From the NCBI RefSeq assembly GCF_018812025.1, contig NC_063063.1, forward strand, positions 7,008,942 to 7,072,941: 64,000 bases of DNA, in the 5' to 3' direction. A model generated the notes under the pieces. The model did not search any database and was not told the origin of the DNA. It saw nothing but the letters and a program-made list of their open reading frames with translations. The translations under genes were made by a program, and so were the position numbers. The stretch is from Megalobrama amblycephala (Eukaryota; Chordata; Actinopteri; Cypriniformes; Xenocyprididae). Positions 57,837-64,000 of the stretch are shown here, piece by piece (the stretch's first letter is position 1; every line of letters starts with the position of its first letter).

Positions 57837-58797
57837 TTAAAGGTGCCCTAGAATTAAAAATTGAATTTAACTCGGCATAGTTGAATAACAAGAGTTCAGT
57901 ACATGGAAATGACATACAGTGAGTCTCAAACACCATTGTTTCCTCCTTCTTATATAAATCTCATTTGTTTAAAAGACCTCCGAAGAACAGGCGAATCTCA
58001 ACATAACACCGACTGTTACGTAACAGTCGGGATCATTATGTACGCCCCCAATATTTGCATATGCCAGCTCATGTTCAAGGCATTAGACAAGGGCAGCCAG
58101 TATTAACGTCTGGATCTGGATCACAGCTGAATCATCAGACTAGGTAAGCAAGCAAGGACAACAGTGAAAAATGGCAGATGGAGCAATAATAACTGGACAT
58201 GATCCATGATAACATGATATTTTTAGTGATATTTGTAAATTGTCTTTCTAAATGTTTCGTTAGCATGTTGCTAATGTACTGTTAAATGTGGTTAAAGTTA
58301 CCATCGTTTATTACTGTATTCACGGAGACAAGACTGTCGCTATTTTCATTTTTAAACACTTGCAGTCTGTATAATGCATAAACACAACTTCATTCTTTAT
58401 AAATCTCTCCAACAGTGTAGCATTAGCCGTTAGCCACGGAGCACTATCAAACTCATTCAGAATCAAATGTAAACATCCAAATAAATACTATACTTACGCG
58501 ATTAGACATGCTGCATGACGAACACTTTGTAAAGATCTATTTTGAGGGTTATATTAGCTGTGTGAACTTTGTTTATGCTGTTAAAGGCAAGCACGAGCTC
58601 CGGGGGTGGGGAGCTTGAGCATTTAAAGGGGCCGCAGCCTGAATCGGCTCATATTTAATGATGCCCCAAAATAGACAGTTAAAAAAATTAATAAAAAAAA
58701 ATCTATGGGGTATTTTGAGCTGAAACTTCACATACACATTGGGGACACCTTAGACTTATATTACATCTTTTAAAAAGACGTTCTACGGCACCTTTAA
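57837..58797. mobile_element. TTAA MITE 'TTAAAGGTGCC' family, long copy (961 bp)
   Basis: Ends TTAAAGGTGCCCTAGAATT and ACGGCACCTTTAA. Contains a perfect short palindrome CCGACTGTTACGTAACAGTC near 58010 and the conserved TATTTTGAGCTGAAACTTCA near the right end. The copy at 61244-61893 lacks about 300 interior bases. Confidence 0.85.
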
Positions 58798-59151
58798 TCA
58801 AAGTTGTAAACATAATGTTACTTGGTAATGCTAGTCAGAAGCAGGTGACATGGTAGAGATGTTCTCATTCTAGAAGGCATTTGATTGGACAAACGTTTGG
58901 TTACGTCCCTGAGTGCAGGATGAGTCATCGATATTCTTGGTTTGTTTTCCCAGAAGAGAAAAAGCATACATTTTGAATGCATTTATCTATTTCAGTTTAT
59001 TCTGGCAATGTTGAGGAGTAAAATTTTAACATACGGTTTTTAGATTTAAAGCTAACAGACGTGGACAAAAAGCCACAGTTATTAGTTCATGTGATAAGTT
59101 TGTTTGTCATCATCAGAAATCTTCACTGAAGTGGCATTTTACTTACTTTTA
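58798..59151. other. arid5b intron 3 spacer between two MITEs
   Basis: AT-rich, no gene and no repeat ends recognised. Confidence 0.4.
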
Positions 59152-60019
59152 TTAAAGAGTTAGTTGAAAATTCTGAAAATGAAAAATGAAAATTCTGTCT
59201 TTAATTACTCACCCTCATGTCGTTTCACACCCATGAGACCTTCATTCATCTTCGGAAAACAAATTAAAATATTTTTCATAAAATCTGATAGCTCAGTGAG
59301 GCCTGCAAGATAAATAACACTTTCAATGCCCAGAAAGCTACTAAAGAAGACGTATTTAAAACAGTTCATGTGACTACAGTGGTTCAACCTTAATGTTATG
59401 AAGCAACAAGAATACTTTTTGTGTGCCAAAAAAACAAAATAACGACTTTATGACAATATCTAGTGATGGGCGATTTCAAAACACTGCTTCATTAAGGCTT
59501 TGAAGCTTTACGAATCTTTTGTTTCGATTCAGTGGTACGGAGCGCATATCAAACTGCCAAAGTCACGCCCCCCAGTGATGAACCTTTGAAATTTCGAAAC
59601 ACTTATCACGTAACAAATCCTCGTTTACTGAAATCATGTGACTGGAGCTCCGAATCCCGATTCGAAAGCACAAATGTTTGTGAAGCTTCTTGAAGCAGTG
59701 TTTTGAAATCGCCCATCACTAGATATTCGTCATAACATCGTTATTTATTTTTGTTTTTTTGGCACACAAAAAGTATTCTCGTCGCTTCATAATATTAAAA
59801 TTGAACCACTGTAGTCACATGAACTGTTTTAAACACGTCTTTAGTAGCTTTCTGGGCATTTAAAGTGTTAATTGTCTTGCTGGCAATGCAAGGCCTCACT
59901 GAGCCATCGGATTTCATCAAAAATATCTTAATTTGTGTTCCGAAGATGAACGAACATCTTACGGGTGTGAAACAACATTAATGGCAGAATTTTCATTTTT
60001 GGGTGAACCAACCCTTTAA
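59152..60019. mobile_element. Angel-type palindromic MITE (868 bp)
   Basis: The left end TTAAAGAGTTAGTTGAAAAT is damaged; the right end GGGTGAACCAACCCTTTAA is intact. The arms pair throughout (TACTTTTTGTGTGCCAAAAA with TTTTTGGCACACAAAAAGTA). The core has GTGATGGGCGATTTCAAAAC and its inverse, the same subfamily as 15506 and 23841. Confidence 0.85.
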
Positions 60020-60930
60020 AAGGTTTTAGTAAATAATGTATGTAGGTGAAGGTTGTAGTTATTACAATAGTATTGTTATATTGGTGAGTGAAAAATGTAA
60101 TTGTTCATTTAGTGAAAAATAGTGTGGGAAAAACATGTATTTATTATTCCAAACTAGATTTTCTGAATCTGCTTGGTTACAGTGGTCGTTTGATTGAAAG
60201 GATTCCTGTGACTGAAAGAACAAATCTATAAAAATATAGATCTATAGAACAACACTTAAAGGCAGGAAAATATCAAGATAACTGTTTTAGCTATATCAAC
60301 CAGCCCAGGCAGTCAGAAAGGCCAACCAGGGATTCTGCTGGATTGCAGAATCCCTAAGAATCCATTTTCTGTGCATAGCATTTAAATCAGTTCTCAAGCA
60401 GGTTAAAAGGCATTCAATGGCTAAATATACATATCACCCCCTTCAATTTGGTGGATATAATAATTATGCAGCACTAGTGGATGGATCTTTTTACTTTGCC
60501 AGTTACTGGAATTTGCATACCGCTTTGTTTCGAAGCATGGAGGCAAACGTGCTCTCAAGTGGGCTGATGTATGAGGTTCCTATGAGATAGAAGAATCAAT
60601 AATGGATGCTTTGTCACTGTTGCTTATGTGCAGGCTACAGCTGTGAATGACAATCAATAGCTGCACAAAAAGATCTGTGATTTATTCGCTGTCAGTCTTG
60701 CAACCTTATTATTTCTTTCTGTATTATAAGCGTGCACATTTTTGTAATGTTAATAAGTCGCTTTTTAATGAGTATATATGAGAGTGTTTGTGTTGTCAGG
60801 ATGCTAAATGGATTTACTCTGAGTACCTCAAGATCCACTTGGTAAGCAAAATATTCTGGCACAGAACCAATATTTCTCTTATCTGTTTGGATTATTCGGA
60901 ACAGCAGCTTTTTTACAATGAGACTTACTC
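60020..60930. other. Unique block in arid5b intron 3
   Basis: No exon is visible. Balanced composition without repeat ends from about 60100 to 60880; possible regulatory DNA. Confidence 0.3.
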
Positions 60931-60959
60931 TGTCAATTAAAAAAAAAAAGAATTGTTGT

Positions 60960-61131
60960 TGTCATTTAGACACTCTATTGTTCCAAACCCATATGACTTT
61001 CTTTCCTCCATGGAACACAAAAAGTGAAATTTGAAGACTGTACTGGCTATTCTTTTCCATGGAATCACAATGAATAGGGACTGGTGCATTCAAGCTTCAA
61101 AAAGGACACAAAAGCACCATAAAAGTAGTCC
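60960..61131. mobile_element. Angel-type MITE, internal left-arm fragment
   Basis: ATTGTTCCAAACCCATATGA, TTCCTCCATGGAACACAAAA and AAAAGCACCATAAAAGTAGT are the usual internal order of this family. The outer terminus is lost, and it abuts the next MITE directly at 61132. Confidence 0.65.
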
Positions 61132-62675
61132 TTAAAGGGATAGTTCACTCAAAAATGAAAATGATCCCCATGATTTACTCACCCTCAAGCCATCCTAGGT
61201 GTATATGTCTTTCTTATTTCAGCCAAACACAATCAGAGTTATATTAAAGGTGCCCTCGAATGAAAAATTGAATTTATCTTGGCATAGTTGAATAACAAGA
61301 GTTCAGTACATGGAAAAGACATACATTGAGTTTCAAACCCCATTGCTTCCTCTTTCTTATGTAAATCTCATTTGTTTAAAAGACTTCCGGAAAACACGCG
61401 GATCTCAACATAACACCGACTGTTACGTAACAGTCGGGATCATTAATATGATCAATATCATATTAATAATTTGGATATATGCCAGCCCAATCTCTCCAAC
61501 AGTGTAGCATTAGCCGTTAGCCACAGAGCATAGCCTCAAACTCATAGAGAATCAAAACATCAAAATAAATACTTTACTCACATGATTCGATGTATGCACA
61601 CAGCATGCATGACGAACATCTTGTAAAGATCCATTTGAGGGTTATATTAGCTGTGTGAACTTTGTAAATGCACTGTGTTATAGTCGAGAGCTCGTGTGGC
61701 AGGGAGCACGTGATTTAAAGGGGCGGCGCGCTGAAAAAATCAGTGTATAGTTAATGATGCCCCAAAATAGGCAGTTAAAAAAATTAATTAAAAAAAATCT
61801 ATGGGGTATTTTGAGCTGAAACTTCAGACACATTCAGGAGACACCTTAGACTTATATTACATCTTGTGAAAAAGCATTCTTGGGCACCTTTAAAAAAATA
61901 TCTTGGCTCTTCCAAGCTTTGTAATGGGAATGAATGGTTTTTTGAAGCCCAAAAAAGTACATCCATCCATCATAAAATGAATCCATATGACTCCAGGGGG
62001 TTAATAAAGCTTCTGTGTTTTTGTAAGAAAAATATCCATATTTATAACTTTATAGACTATAATAACTGGCTTCTGGTAACGACTGAGTCTAGTTCCGATC
62101 GAAGAGTGACATCTAACCCAACGCAAGAGGTATTGACGAACGCGGAAGCGCAGAGGATACAGCAAAACAAAACACCGGTACCGAATTAGAAGTCTAAAAT
62201 GAGAATTTTTAAAGAGAAATGTCTTGAGTTTGTTGCTCGGCACTTTTTGTTTGAACAAAGAGAGGCGTCTACTCTCACCTAAGATTGCGCTACTCCTACA
62301 TACTACGTCATACGCCAGAATTCGACTCTCTCATGAATGTGTGGATGGCCATTAATGGAAGCTAGTGATTACAGTTTATAAATGTATAATTATGGATATT
62401 TTTCTTACAAAAACACATTGATTCACTTCAGAAGGCTTTTATTAACCCCTGGAGCCATATGGATTAATTTTATGATGGATGGATGCGCTTTTTTTGGGCT
62501 TCAAAAAAGAAATAAAAATGGTATCATTCACTCCCATTATAAAGCTTGGAAGAGCCAAGATAATTTTTAATATAACTCTGATTGTGTTTGGCTGAAAGAA
62601 GAAAGTCTTATACACCAAGGATGGCTTGAGGGTGAGTAAATTATAGGATAATTTTGGGGTGAACTATCCCTTTAA
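61132..62675. mobile_element. Angel-type MITE carrying a nested TTAA MITE
   Basis: Ends TTAAAGGGATAGTTCACTC and GGGGTGAACTATCCCTTTAA. Arms pair: GCCAAACACAATCAGAGTTA near 61222 against ATAACTCTGATTGTGTTTGG near 62571. The left arm is interrupted at 61244-61893 by a 'TTAAAGGTGCC' element. Confidence 0.9.
61244..61893. mobile_element. TTAA MITE 'TTAAAGGTGCC' family, nested deletion copy (650 bp)
   Basis: Ends TTAAAGGTGCCCTCGAATG and TGGGCACCTTTAA. Compared with 57837-58797 it lacks an interior block between the words ATGCCAGC and AATCTCTCCAAC. TTAA is present on both sides and once only in the undisturbed arm of the host MITE. Confidence 0.9.
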
Positions 62676-62751
62676 GTCTTATGAAGTTCATACATTGTGT
62701 GACAAACAGAAATGAAGTCATTATTCACTGATAATATCCTCTGATGTGTTG

Positions 62752-63538
62752 TTAAAGTCGTCATGAAATGAAAATTGGCCATTCTTATTTTTTATGGAAT
62801 ATTGCAGGATTTATTATAATTGATTTATCCACACTCAAAAAAATTAATTGTTGGATTTACCTAAAAAAAAGCAGCGTCAACTGGTTCCACGCAACTATAT
62901 TGAGTAATTTGTACAAATGACAATTTATTTAGTTGTATATGAACAAAAGAAATGTAAGTAAATCTGACAAAATGTCTTTGAGTAAATACAAATCATTTAA
63001 ATTTTTCACTGTTACATAATATTTTTATGTGCAGCTTACTTAATAATGTTATGTTAAATGTATAAAAGTTTATGTATGGTGAACACTTAATTTGACTTAA
63101 TTTACCTTATTAAATTAACTATTTGCGCTACAAAATTCACTAAAAAAACTCATTGAACAAACTCAATTTAAGTAAAACTGATAATACTCATTTTTAGTAG
63201 AAACAACTCAGTTAAATTAAGTTTTTAAGTAATGTGAACAATGATGGTTTGAGTGAAACTAACATCAGTAAAAGTTTTTTGAGTGCATGCACATCCCCCT
63301 TGTAGCGACATCTCTTCTATTCTCCGATGTTGTGTTTACTGGCGCGAGGGCGGGGCAACCTGTCACTCACATGAGATCAACCAATAGCAAATCACAACGA
63401 TCTAACTATCCAATCATTTCCCTGTTGGACAAAATAATGCCCCCCCCATTTTTTTTTTCTTGTTCGAGAAGACATTTTACTTGGAATATACGTCACAATA
63501 GGAAAGAAAAGACAACTTTCGCCTCATGCCGACTTTAA
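62752..63538. mobile_element. TTAA MITE 'TTAAAGTCG' family with nested element
   Basis: Ends TTAAAGTCGTCATGAAATG and CTCATGCCGACTTTAA are inverted copies with one mismatch in the outer 14. The right part matches the fragment at 30042-30325 inverted. A second element occupies about 62831-63287. Confidence 0.8.
62831..63287. mobile_element. Small DNA element with ACTCAAAAAA ends, nested
   Basis: Starts CACTCAAAAAAATTAATTG and ends AAAGTTTTTTGAGTGC. The interior carries TTGGATTTACCTAAAAAAA, the usual fish repeat with this type of terminus. TSD is unclear. Confidence 0.6.
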
Positions 63539-63540
63539 CC

Positions 63541-63763
63541 GCTTTGACTGAATCATTGAGTTGAACTCGTGAATAGAATCAGTCCAATCTTTTGAAGCTT
63601 CAGTCCCCTTTCATTGCAACTGCGTGGAAAAAAGGGCATTGTACATTCTTCAAAATTTCTCCTTTTTTATTCCACGGAACAACAAAAGTCATAGAGGTTT
63701 AGAACAACATGAGTGTGAGTAAATGATCACAGAATTATCATTTTTGAGCGAACTATCCCATCA
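63541..63763. mobile_element. Angel-type MITE, right arm only
   Basis: GGTTTAGAACAACATGAGTG and TTATCATTTTTGAGCGAACT with ATCCC mark the right arm. The left arm is absent or is the fragment at 60960-61131. Confidence 0.65.
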
Positions 63764-64000
63764 ACTGACCTTTAGAACGTCCTTTATTATTAAAAGATGC
63801 AATACATTTTCATAAATTTAAATTATTTATTAACTTATTTGGTTTTTAATATGAGATCAGAGGTGGTTATGAAACAAATCTGGGCTGAGGAGAATGATTC
63901 ACCGACTTTTTAATTTAAAACCCGGAGCGTTTTAACACACCCTTTCTCAAGTTAAGAAGGAAAGCTGTCTGCAGGTGATATGTAAATTGTGTCAGTCACT

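Overview
The window is vertebrate nuclear DNA, almost certainly from a cyprinid teleost (carp, goldfish or zebrafish relatives). Coding information sits in short exons with GT/AG borders. The rest is AT-rich and full of palindromic TTAA-flanked MITEs with the 'AAAGGGATAGTTCACCC' terminus typical of cyprinid genomes (Angel-type). It also holds hAT, Tc1-like and Harbinger-like miniature elements and long TA microsatellites. I cannot name the species from sequence alone.

Two genes lie head to tail on the + strand. Seven in-frame exons from 873 to 17997, with a poly(A) signal at 18053, encode the C-terminal 272 residues of a CLAMP / flagellar C1a-32 type protein. I call it cabcoco1 (C10orf107), because its neighbour is arid5b and the two genes are adjacent and co-oriented in mammals. 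Its first exon is upstream of the window. About 22 kb further on, the first three coding exons of arid5b are at 39955-39975, 40223-40477 and 55745-55979, giving the N-terminal 170 residues. The ARID DNA-binding domain and the rest lie beyond the right edge.

Region by region. 1-18000: cabcoco1, whose introns hold a 748-bp palindromic MITE, an LTR retrotransposon with intact 5-bp target duplications (3418-5155), and a MITE carrying a nested transposon with a decayed THAP-domain start (8565-9658). 18000-32400: intergenic, with many MITEs and several unique, structured blocks that could be regulatory. 32470-35560: a large minisatellite of about 40-bp units with a higher-order repeat, split by a DNA transposon. 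35600-39950: intergenic DNA and the arid5b 5' region. 40000-55700: the large arid5b intron 2 with very long TA tracts and a pentanucleotide TTTTA array. 56000-64000: arid5b intron 3, with nested TTAA MITEs.

I see no tRNA, rRNA, CRISPR or bacterial-style operon and no new multi-gene system. The most informative observations are the nested MITEs whose other palindrome arm preserves the empty target site, a MITE terminus lying against a cabcoco1 splice acceptor, and the organised minisatellite.
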